DNA from: Anaerolineae bacterium
Lineage (GTDB): Bacteria; Chloroflexota; Anaerolineae; Aggregatilineales; UBA2796
DNA: 51,858 nt
Direction of reading: 5' to 3'
Assembly (NCBI GenBank): GCA_019637615.1
Contig: JAHBVJ010000044.1
Span: 1-51,858, forward strand
Shown: positions 1-7,033 of the stretch, piece after piece
Numbering within the stretch: position 1 is the stretch's first letter
Layout of the letters: each line of letters starts with the position of its first letter
Made by a program: the position numbers and the translations under genes
The notes under the pieces: model-generated
What the model was told of the DNA's origin: nothing
Database searches by the model: none
What the model saw: the letters and a program-made list of their open reading frames with translations, nothing else

Positions 1-62
1 CCATCCTATCGTTCTTGCATGTCTCATTCCACTTTTGTTAAATACCTACCCCTGTAAGCTGA

Positions 63-89
63 CCCCCTCTCCGCTTCGCAACGAGGGGG
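63..89. terminator. GC-rich hairpin at window start
   Basis: The arms CCCCCTC (63-69) and GAGGGGG (83-89) enclose a 13-nt loop. No T tract follows on either strand. It may end a gene lying to the left of the window or be a simple intergenic hairpin. Confidence 0.35.
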
Positions 90-160
90 AACCGAGGGAT
101 AACGTGGACGCTTTTTTCCATCATCGCCGTAGGCAAGGTGTTTATAACCCCTATCCCCGA

Positions 161-186
161 CCCTTTCCCCGCAAGCATGGAAAGGG
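161..186 (-). terminator. hairpin downstream of the SIS-domain gene
   Basis: The arms CCCTTTCC (161-168) and GGAAAGGG (179-186) lie just beyond the stop codon of the minus-strand gene at 198. The position suits transcription termination, but there is no clear U tract. The rest of 1-197 shows no convincing gene. Confidence 0.4.
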
Positions 187-197
187 AAGAAGAAGCT

Positions 198-926
198 CTA
201 GAGATGTTTCACACGGTCGCGATATTTGACGTAGTTTTGTTCGCCGTAGCTGCCGCCCGTGCCCAGATTCGCGCTGACCAAGATGGGCGGTTCGATGCCG
301 CGCGCCCTGAGCTTGGCGACCACGTTATGCACGAGCGCTTGCACCAAGGCCGCGCCGATCACGGTGGAGGTGGACGACACTTTGCCCGGTACGCCTTCGA
401 CACTCATCACGGCGTCCCCAAGCGGACTGCAATTGTCTAGCACCACATCGGCTAACTCGAATAGACGTTTGCCGCTGGCGTGACGGGAGGACTGCGACTG
501 CGAAGCGGCGAGGGCTGTCAGCGCGATCACCTTGAGACCTTTGGCTTTGGCTGCCATTGCCATCTCGACGGGCACGGCGTTACGCCCCGAATTCGAGGCG
601 ATCAGGATCACGTCCTGCGGTTCGAGCCGATAGCGCAGCAAGATAATGTCGGCATAGCCAGACATGCGCTCGAAGGCAGTGCCACTCAACGCGCCGACAT
701 GCAGCATCGTACCCGGATCGAGGATCGGATTGACGGGAACCAAGCCACCCGCGCGGTCAAAGACTTCCTCCGCGATCAGATGAGAATGCCCCGTGCCGAA
801 AGTGTGCAGAATTCCGTCGTGTTGCAGTGAGTCCGCAATTAATTCGGCGGCTTGGTCGAGGCTGGCGGCGTTTTTGGTTTGCGCTTCGTCCAGCAGTTGG
901 CGGACGACATCGAAAAAGTCGAACAT
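198..926 (-). CDS. SIS-domain phosphosugar-binding protein, UPF0309 type
   Basis: This 242-residue protein has the sugar-isomerase (SIS) fold used to bind phosphosugars. The glycine-rich segment HTFGTGHSH near residues 41-49 and the block ASNSGRNAVPVEMAMAAKAK near 110-129 are typical of the UPF0309 family, as are LDNCSPLGDA and the SANLGTGG segment near the end. Members are predicted to bind or isomerise phosphorylated amino sugars, but the exact substrate is not established and cannot be read here. The ATG at 924-926 has no good ribosome binding site: a heptameric repeat (931-963) lies only four bases upstream. The gene stands alone, with a hairpin after its stop. Confidence 0.85.
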   Translation of the reverse strand: MFDFFDVVRQLLDEAQTKNAASLDQAAELIADSLQHDGILHTFGTGHSHLIAEEVFDRAGGLVPVNPILDPGTMLHVGALSGTAFERMSGYADIILLRYRLEPQDVILIASNSGRNAVPVEMAMAAKAKGLKVIALTALAASQSQSSRHASGKRLFELADVVLDNCSPLGDAVMSVEGVPGKVSSTSTVIGAALVQALVHNVVAKLRARGIEPPILVSANLGTGGSYGEQNYVKYRDRVKHL

Positions 927-930
927 GGGG

Positions 931-963
931 AAGTGCTTAGTCCTTGGTGCTTAGTCCTTAGTA
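931..963. repeat. heptanucleotide repeat, copy A
   Basis: Read on the minus strand, the stretch is a run of 7-mers of the form ACTMAGS (ACTAAGG, ACTAAGC, ACCAAGG, ACTAAGC, ACTT). It sits immediately 5' of the SIS gene start. Related copies occur at 23474, 24639 and 39723. Confidence 0.75.
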
Positions 964-1082
964 AGGCAGAGTATACCTCGCCCCCTATCCGGTAGTTGCG
1001 CAGCAGGTACGACCTATAGTTTAGGGATAAATTGGATGGGCTGAATCAGATGGAGCCGACGAAAATGCTATCGAATATCAAA

Positions 1083-1592
1083 TTATCGAGGTGACGCGTC
1101 AAATAGCAATTCGATTTTGGCATTCAGATTGATGGAATTCGTATAGCCCACGGACAATAATAATAGACCAGATGAAACGCCAGCTAACCATGCGCCTAGA
1201 TACTGATCGCCAACTGGAGCATCGAACCCAGACCTTGTATCTGGCGTTTGTTCTGAGACAAGACGATGGGTGCTCATGATATAAAGCCCTAGAAAAGCAA
1301 TAGTGAGCACGCTGAAAATAGCAATCATTAGTCTGCCCATCGTCAAATATTGCGTGGGTTTTTCGTAATTAGGGTTTTTAGGAAAACCCAACAAGACAAA
1401 GGTTATCGCGAGATAGGGAAACAACAGAATGATGATACTGAAGATCAAGCCAAGCGGTGAGGCAATCGAGTCGTTAAGAAGAAGCCGAATAAGGTTTGAA
1501 TACAAACATCCCGGCAAGAATGCGATCAGAGAATACAGTAAAAATACAAAAACGAACCCTGAATGCTTCCGTTGCCGTGATTGATTTCTCAT
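1083..1592 (-). CDS. hypothetical four-helix membrane protein
   Basis: The protein (169 residues from the ATG at 1592, or 173 from a GTG at 1604) is not recognised. It shows a short basic N-terminus (RNQSRQRK) and four hydrophobic segments, roughly at residues 13-38, 45-70, 84-106 and 130-152, so it should be an inner-membrane protein. ATG 1592 is preferred because GAGAAG lies four bases upstream. Its DNA is clearly more AT-rich than the flanking genes, which suggests recent acquisition or weak selection. It has no obvious operon partner. Confidence 0.6.
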   Translation of the reverse strand: MRNQSRQRKHSGFVFVFLLYSLIAFLPGCLYSNLIRLLLNDSIASPLGLIFSIIILLFPYLAITFVLLGFPKNPNYEKPTQYLTMGRLMIAIFSVLTIAFLGLYIMSTHRLVSEQTPDTRSGFDAPVGDQYLGAWLAGVSSGLLLLSVGYTNSINLNAKIELLFDASPR

Positions 1593-1751
1593 GCTACTTC
1601 TCACCCGTAGCTATCCTTCAGAAGGATTCATAAATCGGAACGTGTTTGAGTAGTTACACCCCATGTCGATGTTTCCCTCAGCTAGGAAAAACTTAGGCAT
1701 AATGAACTTTCCTCAAACACCTTCCGTATTCAGTGAAAAATGATAGCGACG

Positions 1752-2426
1752 CTAGGCGTAGTTGTGAGGTGGCGCTGGTGGTGAGATGGGTGGCAGCGGA
1801 TGATTGCCTTGCTCGGCACGTTTGAGCGCCGCTTCTAAGCGCTGCTGGCGCAGACTCATGGTGACATCGCCGCGCGTGCGTTCCAGCACCCCGCGCAATT
1901 GATCGGTGCGGTGACGCAGCCCGCCGCTGATGGCATCCGTGTAATCGACGGTGATCATGATGTCATAGATGGTTTCCATGCGCTCGATCAGGCGCTCGGT
2001 TTCCTCGGAGTGATCGTCGCGGATGATGTCGAGGATGTAGCGGCGTAGTTCGGAGGCCGCTTCGCATAAGCCATTCAAGTAGGTGGCATCATCGACGCCA
2101 AGTGCGTCCGGCGTGGGGAGGGCTTCGCCGCGCACGAGGGCATAAGTGGCAGAGGCTTCCACATATTCTTTGAGCGCGTCTTGCGAATAGCCCGCGTAGT
2201 ACAGATCGGGATACTGGGTGGCGCTGTCCTGAAACTGCTTGACGGCTTCCCGCGCCAGATCAAGCGTTTGCTGCGCGTTGTCCCACTCTTTACGGTGCAT
2301 GGCGCGGATGGCGTTGGCGCAGTGGCGTGTCAGCACGCGGGCGAGGTTGAGCAGCCCTTCGCGGGTGGCGTTTTTGGCGTCTAGCCGCGCGCGGCAAGCG
2401 TCGATGATGGTGTTCAGGTTATCCAT
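1752..2426 (-). CDS. translin family protein
   Basis: This 224-residue, almost entirely helical protein resembles translin, the eukaryotic and archaeal single-stranded nucleic-acid-binding family. Family-like segments are CRARLDAKNATREGLLNLAR near the N-terminus, the long charged helices before FQDSATQYPDLYYAGYSQDALKEYVEA (residues 70-96), the segment GVDDATYLNGLCEAASELRRY (110-130) and the block IYDIMITVDYTDAISGGLRHRTDQLRGVLERTRGDVT near 155-190. It starts 5 bp after the aminotransferase stop and is the last gene of a three-gene minus-strand operon. Archaeal and bacterial translins are poorly characterised, so nuclease or RNA-binding activity is inferred from the family only. Confidence 0.75.
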   Translation of the reverse strand: MDNLNTIIDACRARLDAKNATREGLLNLARVLTRHCANAIRAMHRKEWDNAQQTLDLAREAVKQFQDSATQYPDLYYAGYSQDALKEYVEASATYALVRGEALPTPDALGVDDATYLNGLCEAASELRRYILDIIRDDHSEETERLIERMETIYDIMITVDYTDAISGGLRHRTDQLRGVLERTRGDVTMSLRQQRLEAALKRAEQGNHPLPPISPPAPPHNYA

Positions 2427-2431
2427 GTTGG

Positions 2432-3265
2432 TTAAATTTTCTCCATGTTTGCCAGCGCAAAGCGCTCATAGGCTTCGCGCAGACGCAGCGTGTACGGCCC
2501 CGGTTTGCCAGCGCCAACCGCTTTGCCGTCGATCTCGACAATCGGCACGAGGCCGCGTCCAGCACTGGTCAGGAAGGCTTCGTCAAGCGTATCCGATACG
2601 TTGGCGGGACGCGGATCGAGGGGAAGGATGTCCGCTGCCACTTTGAGCAGTGTGCGGCGCGAGATGCCTTCCAGCACGCCCTGCATCGCTGTGCGCAGCG
2701 TGCCACCGATGACGGCGTAGAAGTTGCAACTGGTGCCTTCGAGCAGATCGCCCGCGTCGTTGACCAAGATGCCTTCGTAGATGCCTGCCGGGAAGCTCTG
2801 CACGGTGCTCTGGCGAGCTTGTGCCCACGCTGAAGTTTTGGCAGCAGGATTGGGACGGGCACGATGGACGGTGACGACCCGCGCGCCATTCGCGATGATC
2901 TCGGCGGCTACGGGTTTGAAAGGTTCGACAGCAAGGATCAAGCGCTGTGGCGGATCGGTGGGCACGGTGATTTTGTAGCGCGAATCGGGATAGCCGCCCT
3001 GCTCGATCAGGCTCCGCAAGGCATTACGCAATGCCGGACGATCCACCGTGATCGTGATGCCCTCCAGCGCGGCGGACTGTTCGAGGCGCTCTAGATGGTC
3101 GTCAAACAGCAGCACATGATCGCGCTGGTAGGTGCGCCCGATGGTGTACACGCCGAGCGGATCGTGGCTGGCGGCGTCGGTAAACGAGGTCGCGACGTAG
3201 GGCGTCGGCTCGATGCCATGCGGCGTCAGGATGCAGGTCGGGATCGGGAGAGCGGCTATCGTCAT
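2432..3265 (-). CDS. class IV PLP-dependent aminotransferase (BCAT/ADCL-like)
   Basis: This 277-residue protein belongs to fold-type IV PLP enzymes, which include branched-chain and D-amino-acid aminotransferases and aminodeoxychorismate lyase. The expected PLP lysine is in AAKTSAWAQ; EGILVNDAGDLLEGTSCNFY and VLEGISRRTLLKVA are the conserved cofactor-phosphate and substrate-pocket blocks. The start is supported by AGAGG about six bases upstream. It lies 10 bp after the aldo/keto reductase and 5 bp before the translin gene, so co-transcription is likely. Motifs alone do not tell transamination from lyase activity. Confidence 0.82.
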   Translation of the reverse strand: MTIAALPIPTCILTPHGIEPTPYVATSFTDAASHDPLGVYTIGRTYQRDHVLLFDDHLERLEQSAALEGITITVDRPALRNALRSLIEQGGYPDSRYKITVPTDPPQRLILAVEPFKPVAAEIIANGARVVTVHRARPNPAAKTSAWAQARQSTVQSFPAGIYEGILVNDAGDLLEGTSCNFYAVIGGTLRTAMQGVLEGISRRTLLKVAADILPLDPRPANVSDTLDEAFLTSAGRGLVPIVEIDGKAVGAGKPGPYTLRLREAYERFALANMEKI

Positions 3266-3275
3266 TAGGTTCCTC

Positions 3276-4262
3276 TTACCACTGTGGCTGGATAATTTCG
3301 CGCATATATTTGTCGTAGACGGCCTTGACCTTCGCCATCACATCGGCGGAGAAGGCTGGAATATCGGCAGAAGCGGCGTTGTCTTCTTCTTGCGCGGGCG
3401 TCTTCGCACCGGGGATGGCGCACGTCACCGCGTCGAACATGAGCGTCCAGCGGAGCGCAAACTGTGCCAGCGTCATGCCAGCGGGCTTGATCTGCTTGAG
3501 TTCTTCGACGGCTTCCAGCGCCAGATCATAGGGCACGCCGGAGAAGGTTTCGCCCTTGTCGAAGGATTCGCCGTTGCGGTTGAAGGCGCGGTGATCGTCG
3601 GCGCTGAAGGTGTACTGCTTGCTCATCTTGCCCGTCAGCATTCCGCTGGCGAGAGGCACGCGCGCTAGAATGCCGACCTTGGCCCTGAGCGCGGCGTCGA
3701 AGAATTCTTCGGCGGGCTTCAGGCGGAACATGTTGAAAATGATCTGGACGGTTTGCACGTTGGGATAGGTGATGGCCTTGAGCGCTTCTTGCACCTTCTC
3801 GACGCTGACGCCGTAGTAGCGCAATTTACCCGCCTTGACGAGATCATCGAGGAGGCCGAAGACTTCCGCGTGATCGTAGAGATCGGTGGGCGGGCAGTGC
3901 AGTTGCAGCAGATCGAGCGCATCCACTTCGAGATTCTTCAGGCTGCGGTCTACCCACGCGTTGAGATTTTCGCGGTTGTAGCCGCTGGTTTCCTGTTTGG
4001 GCAGGCGGCGTCCGGCTTTGGTCGCGACGAAAATGGTGTCGCGGGGACGTTCACGCCGCAGCCGCGCGACGAGCCGTTCGCTGCGTCCGTCGCCGTAGAC
4101 ATCCGCCGTGTCGATGAAGTTGACGCCGAGATCGACGGCGCGGTGCAGTGCTTTGAGCGATTCGGAATCATCCACCTCGCCCCATGTGCCACCAATCGCC
4201 CACGCGCCGAAGCTGATCGTCGCCACTTTCATATCGGTGCGTCCTAATTGACGGTATTGCAT
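3276..4262 (-). CDS. aldo/keto reductase
   Basis: This 328-residue NAD(P)H-dependent oxidoreductase is a standard-length AKR of the YajO/Tas-like group. It opens with MQYRQLGRTDMKVATISFGAW. The catalytic set is visible: Asp and Tyr in FIDTADVYGDGRSE, Lys in FVATKAG and His in LLQLHCPPTDLY. The cofactor region appears late as FALRWTLMFDAVTCAIPGAKTPAQ. It is the first gene of the operon with the aminotransferase and translin genes, and is divergent from the BNR gene across 91 bp. Its substrate is not predictable. Confidence 0.88.
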   Translation of the reverse strand: MQYRQLGRTDMKVATISFGAWAIGGTWGEVDDSESLKALHRAVDLGVNFIDTADVYGDGRSERLVARLRRERPRDTIFVATKAGRRLPKQETSGYNRENLNAWVDRSLKNLEVDALDLLQLHCPPTDLYDHAEVFGLLDDLVKAGKLRYYGVSVEKVQEALKAITYPNVQTVQIIFNMFRLKPAEEFFDAALRAKVGILARVPLASGMLTGKMSKQYTFSADDHRAFNRNGESFDKGETFSGVPYDLALEAVEELKQIKPAGMTLAQFALRWTLMFDAVTCAIPGAKTPAQEEDNAASADIPAFSADVMAKVKAVYDKYMREIIQPQW

Positions 4263-4353
4263 AACTGATGTTCCTTTGAAAAGTCGGTTACTATTTCAAC
4301 ACAATGAGCTATGAATGTAATCCCACAAGCGGCGGCATGGCAAGGGCTAATGG

Positions 4354-6153
4354 ATGATCGTCATGGCGGCGCAGCAGCAAAGGGGCATGATGAACGTATT
4401 TCCTCCTCTCAATATTCCGACGCCTATTTTGTCGCTCGCCGTCAGCGCGGGGGACGTGTGGGCGGGCGGCGTGAATGGCGCGGCACGCTTCGATGGTCAG
4501 CGCGGCACATGGCAACCGCGTTCCGCTGGATTTCCGATCTCGCGCGTAGCAGCGCTGCTAACCGGCGATGGCTGGCTGCTGGCGGGCGGGCCAGAGGGTA
4601 TCGCGCGGTCGGTGGATGATGGCGCACACTGGCAGTTGGCGGCGATTGAAGGGGAGTTCACGCCGATCACATGCTTGGCGGCTGACCCGAATAAGTCGGT
4701 GATCTTCGCGGGGACGTTGAGCGGGCTGCTGCGGAGTACGGACGACGGAAAAACTTGGGACGCGATCACGGCGCTGGCAGAGATTGAGATCGCGGCGCTA
4801 GGGTGGGGCAAGGATCAGGTGCTGGCGGCGACGAATGAGGGGATTCAGCGATCTGAAGATGGCGGCACGACGTGGAAAGCGGGCGAAGGCGTTGGCGGCG
4901 AGTCTGTCCTGACCATCAGCGCGCTGACGGATGGACGCTTGATCGCGGTATTGGACGCGGGCGGACTGCTGATCAGCGCGGACGGCGGGCGCACGTGGCA
5001 ACCATTCACAAGCGTGCTGCCTGAGGAGGCCGAGGGAGCCGCGATCCACTGCACGGCACAGGGCGCGGTGTTGTTGGGGACGAGCAACGGGCAGCTATAC
5101 CGTTCCGGCGATCAAGGGAAAACGTGGAATGCCGTACTGGATGCGTTCGTGTTTGCGTTTGCCGAAACCGAGGGGCAGTTATGGGCGGGGGCGACGACGG
5201 GCGTGCTGACCAGCGCCGATGACGGCCTGACGTGGACACTGCTGCCGTACCCGCCGACGCATGACCTAGATCGGATCGTGACGACACAAGGACGCGTGTA
5301 CGTGGCGGGCGAATTTTCGGGGCTGGTGTGCTTTGCGCCGGAACAAGGTGAATGGACACTGCTGCCGGAAACGCCGACGCCGCTCACGCTGTTGCACGCC
5401 GAGCCAAATGGTACATTGTACGTATCGGGGCCGGACGGGTTCTCGAAATCAGTGGATAGCGGCGAAACGTGGCAAGCCATTGTGCGCGGATTTTTGGGAC
5501 ATATTAGCCATCTAGCAATCGATAAAGGCGGCTATGGTCAAGCCGTCACCGTCACGAGCCGATATTTTTTGCGTACACTCGATGGGGTGACGTGGAAAGG
5601 CGCGAATTCCCCGTTCGAGAACCTCAGCGTGATAGGATTAGCAATCAATGCAGGACGAGCCTTTGCCGTAACATATGATCCGATAACACGTGGCGGGCAA
5701 ATATGCTGGTCAACCGATCAGGGCGTGAGTTGGGAATGCGATGTACCTCTCGGCATCAAACAATTACGCGCAGCGATGTACCCTGATCCGCTGATTATCG
5801 GCCTCGGTGTTTCCGTATTACGACGAGATGACGAAGATAATGGCTGGCCTATGTACAGGATCGGGCCAGTAGATATTCCAGAGTCTATGCGCCAATATGC
5901 TTCACCTCCGTTTAACGAAGATGATATTGCGAAGGGGGACGAACTGTTTGTCATCCGCAAGTTCGTCGCCAACCGCCGCTTGATCATTGCGCTGACGACG
6001 CGTGGCCTACACATCTCGGCGGATCGCGGGCTATCGTGGCAGAAGTGGAACCCAGAAGGACTGGCGATAGCAGAGATCAAAGACATCGCCATCGATGACC
6101 TCGTGTTGTATGCGCTGACTGGCGATAGAGTGGTGACGATCCCATTAGCCTAG
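4354..6153 (+). CDS. BNR/Ycf48-like beta-propeller protein
   Basis: The 599-residue protein is built of about nine BNR (Asp-box) repeats of the type S-x-D-x-G-x-T-W, for example SVDDGAHWQ, STDDGKTWD, SEDGGTTWK, SADGGRTWQ, SADDGLTWT and SADRGLSWQ. Such repeats form sialidase/sortilin-like propellers. There is no signal peptide or membrane segment, so it is probably cytoplasmic; no catalytic residues were recognised. AAGGG lies seven bases before ATG 4354, and a second possible start (4387/4390) follows AAAGGGG. The stretch 5480-5960 uses more AT-rich codons than the rest. Its 3' end overlaps the convergent methyltransferase gene by nine bases. Confidence 0.8.
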   Translation: MIVMAAQQQRGMMNVFPPLNIPTPILSLAVSAGDVWAGGVNGAARFDGQRGTWQPRSAGFPISRVAALLTGDGWLLAGGPEGIARSVDDGAHWQLAAIEGEFTPITCLAADPNKSVIFAGTLSGLLRSTDDGKTWDAITALAEIEIAALGWGKDQVLAATNEGIQRSEDGGTTWKAGEGVGGESVLTISALTDGRLIAVLDAGGLLISADGGRTWQPFTSVLPEEAEGAAIHCTAQGAVLLGTSNGQLYRSGDQGKTWNAVLDAFVFAFAETEGQLWAGATTGVLTSADDGLTWTLLPYPPTHDLDRIVTTQGRVYVAGEFSGLVCFAPEQGEWTLLPETPTPLTLLHAEPNGTLYVSGPDGFSKSVDSGETWQAIVRGFLGHISHLAIDKGGYGQAVTVTSRYFLRTLDGVTWKGANSPFENLSVIGLAINAGRAFAVTYDPITRGGQICWSTDQGVSWECDVPLGIKQLRAAMYPDPLIIGLGVSVLRRDDEDNGWPMYRIGPVDIPESMRQYASPPFNEDDIAKGDELFVIRKFVANRRLIIALTTRGLHISADRGLSWQKWNPEGLAIAEIKDIAIDDLVLYALTGDRVVTIPLA

Positions 6154-6924
6154 CGTGCGCTGGCGTTTGCATTCAAACAAAATCACCGCCGTCGCGATCG
6201 CTGCATTCAGCGATTCGGCACCTGCATTCATCGGGATCGAGATCACGGAATGCGCGGCGGTATAGGCTGACGAGTTCGCGCCGCGTGCCTCACCGCCGAT
6301 CACGAGTCCGGCAGGCTGCTTCCAATCGACGGCGTAGTAGGGCTGCGTGCCGTCGGCATCCGCCACGTAGAGGGGCAGGTCAGGATAGTTGGCGCTGAAC
6401 TGATCCCAATTTTGGCTGGTCAGGGCGATGCGGAAATGCGCGCCCATCGCACTGCGTAGCACTTTCGGGCTGAAAGCATCGACGCAGCCGGGGAGCAGCA
6501 CAACCATCTCGACACCGACCGCCGCCGCCGTGCGCAGGATGGTGCCCATGTTGCCGGGATCCGCCACGCCATCCAGCAGCAGAAGCAGAGTCGGCTGTTC
6601 GGTAAGCGCGGGCTGTGGCGTCGGCACGACAGCGAGGAAACCCTGCGGCGTATCGGTATCCGCCATCACGGACATCAATTCGTCAGTGACCTCGAAGCAA
6701 GCCACATGCAGTTCTTTGAGCCGCGCCAGCAGCGCCCGACCCGTGTTGGTGAGTTCGCTGGTGTACAGCACGAAATCCGGCGTCGAGCCAGAATCCAGCG
6801 CGTCCGTGATCAGGCGCACGCCTTCCAGCACGATTTTGCCTTCGCGGCGGCGCGTCTTGGCTTGCGATTGCAGCGCCCGCACCAATTTCACGCGGTCATT
6901 GCTGGCAGAGGTAATAGAGGTCAT
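6145..6924 (-). CDS. SpoU/TrmH-family RNA 2'-O-methyltransferase
   Basis: The 259-residue protein has the usual two-part layout: an N-terminal L7Ae-like substrate-binding domain (MTSITSASNDRVKLVRALQ...KIVLEGVRLITDAL) and a C-terminal SPOUT knot. The three SPOUT motifs are DGVADPGNMGTILRTAAA, IGGEARGANSSA and IPMNAGAESLNAAIATAVIL. These enzymes use S-adenosylmethionine to methylate ribose 2'-OH groups in 23S rRNA or tRNA. The target nucleotide is not clear; the length and N-terminal domain favour an rRNA enzyme such as TsnR/RlmB relatives. It converges on the BNR gene. Confidence 0.88.
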   Translation of the reverse strand: MTSITSASNDRVKLVRALQSQAKTRRREGKIVLEGVRLITDALDSGSTPDFVLYTSELTNTGRALLARLKELHVACFEVTDELMSVMADTDTPQGFLAVVPTPQPALTEQPTLLLLLDGVADPGNMGTILRTAAAVGVEMVVLLPGCVDAFSPKVLRSAMGAHFRIALTSQNWDQFSANYPDLPLYVADADGTQPYYAVDWKQPAGLVIGGEARGANSSAYTAAHSVISIPMNAGAESLNAAIATAVILFECKRQRTLG

Positions 6925-7000
6925 TCGCGGTACTCACCGATCTGGTTCATAAAAACGAAGCGCCATTATAGCACGCCTCATATCGTGATCAGCGCAGTCA

Positions 7001-7009
7001 TGCTACAAT
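7001..7009 (+). promoter_or_regulatory. extended -10 promoter of the kinase-FGE gene
   Basis: TGC followed by TACAAT forms an extended -10 element 25 bp before the start codon, predicting a short leader. The -35 position (TATCGT) is poor, as is usual for extended -10 promoters. A strong ribosome binding site AGAGGTG follows. Confidence 0.5.
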
Positions 7010-7033
7010 GCGGGTTAGGGGAGCAGAGGTGCT

